A stretch of DNA of 5,486 bases from Azonexaceae bacterium. Its GTDB lineage: Bacteria > Pseudomonadota > Gammaproteobacteria > Burkholderiales > Rhodocyclaceae. Shown here one piece after another: positions 4,827-5,486 of this stretch. The position numbers and the translations under genes were made by a program. Each line of letters starts with the position of its first letter. Within the stretch, counting starts at the first letter, position 1. Location of the stretch: NCBI GenBank assembly GCA_009469665.1, contig SSTB01000234.1:1-5486 (forward strand), read 5' to 3'. Below the pieces are notes generated by a model. That model worked only from the letters and a program-made list of their open reading frames with translations. It ran no database searches and was not told the DNA's origin.

Positions 4827-5486
4827 GCCAGCCCGTGCTCCGCAAACCAGGCCAGCAGGCGCTTCCAGCCATCTTCGGCGGGCTCCTTGCGGTAGCTGGG
4901 CCGGTAGTCGGCATGGAAGGCGTGCGGAGCGTCGGGGTAGACCTCGATGCGGGATTTGCGCCCCGCCGCAGCCAGGGCCAGGCGCATGGCCTCGACGGTA
5001 TCGAGGGGAATCCCGCTATCCTGACCCCCATACAGGCCCAGCACGGGCGCCGCCACCTGGGCGGCGAGGTCCACCGGATGACGGGGGGTGAATTCGTTGG
5101 CCGGGCCGGTCAGGCGGCCATACCAGGCGACACCGGCCCTGAGCCCGGAGTTGTGGGCGGCGTAGAGCCAGGTGATGCGCCCCCCCCAGCAGAAGCCGGT
5201 CATGCCCAGACGTGCCGTATCGGCCCCCTGAGCTGCGGCCCAGGCGACACAGGCATCCAGGTCGGCCAGCACCTGGGCATCGGGAGTCTTGCCGGTGACC
5301 TTGGCCAGAATGTCGGGAATGCTGTTGTATTGGCGCGGATCGCCCTGGCGGGCAAACAGTTCCGGGGCGATGGCACAGTAGCCCACCTTGGCTAGGCGGC
5401 GGCAGACATCCTGGATGTATTCATGAACGCCGAAGATCTCGCTCACCACCAGGATCACCGGCGCCTTCTGCCCTCCCTCGGGCTGC
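4817..5486 (-). CDS. Dienelactone hydrolase family protein, N-terminus missing
   Basis: An alpha/beta-hydrolase of the DLH family, a group that includes enzymes opening the lactone ring of dienelactone as well as many esterases of unknown substrate. The frame runs unbroken to the right edge. A GTG at 5458 could be read as a start, but the codons before it read QPEGGQKAP and continue smoothly into [20 protein letters not shown], a stretch internal in this family, so the true start lies outside the window. Counting from that GTG, Cys90 in GMTGFCWGG is the nucleophile, Asp147 in [11 protein letters not shown] the acid and His179 in [10 protein letters not shown] the base: a complete Cys-Asp-His triad. 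SEIFG near the start fits the conserved glutamate region. The C-terminus ([16 protein letters not shown]) is intact. There is no signal peptide in the visible part, so it is presumably cytoplasmic. It converges on ssrA and is not part of the tonB operon. Confidence 0.93.
   Translation of the reverse strand, partial: QPEGGQKAPVILVVSEIFGVHEYIQDVCRRLAKVGYCAIAPELFARQGDPRQYNSIPDILAKVTGKTPDAQVLADLDACVAWAAAQGADTARLGMTGFCWGGRITWLYAAHNSGLRAGVAWYGRLTGPANEFTPRHPVDLAAQVAAPVLGLYGGQDSGIPLDTVEAMRLALAAAGRKSRIEVYPDAPHAFHADYRPSYRKEPAEDGWKRLLAWFAEHGLAPG

Overview
The window is GC-rich, densely packed proteobacterial DNA. The best lineage clue is a circularly permuted, two-piece tmRNA gene (ssrA) whose tag peptide reads ANDEQFAIAA. 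Combined with the base composition and protein style, this suggests a betaproteobacterium, perhaps of the Rhodocyclales (Dechloromonas/Azospira/Azoarcus type). That placement is an inference, because no search could be run.

Layout. From 4381 down to 1 the minus strand carries one compact, co-directional block: tonB (4381-3677), exbB (3667-2933), exbD (2930-2520), a TonB-dependent outer-membrane receptor (2492-195), and the first 64 codons of an exported protein that starts directly after the receptor stop (194 to the left edge). Gaps between these genes are 9, 2, 27 and 0 bp, so they are almost certainly an operon. The block is a self-contained uptake machine: ExbB-ExbD converts proton motive force, TonB carries the energy across the periplasm, and the receptor admits a substrate that the sequence does not reveal. 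The leader just before tonB holds a perfect TTGAT-N4-ATCAA palindrome (FNR/Anr/Dnr-type half-sites) overlapping three GATC sites spaced exactly 6 bp apart.

From about 4512 to 4800 the plus strand carries ssrA, divergent from tonB. A sigma70-like promoter precedes the acceptor piece (T arm, acceptor 3' strand, encoded CCA). Only 4 nt later the coding piece begins (acceptor 5' strand, TACTGGTTTCGACGGGG, tag reading frame, P5 hairpin). The normal gene order is therefore inverted. Hand pairing reconstructs the alanine-type acceptor stem with G3-U70, and helix P2, between segments that are reversed in the DNA.

From 4817 to the right edge the minus strand carries a dienelactone-hydrolase-family protein, missing its N-terminus, which converges on ssrA. 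A strong hairpin at 4777-4800 lies between the two. The unusual biology of the window is the permuted tmRNA with its minimal spacer. The protein genes belong to recognisable families, but the receptor's substrate and the downstream exported protein's role are open.
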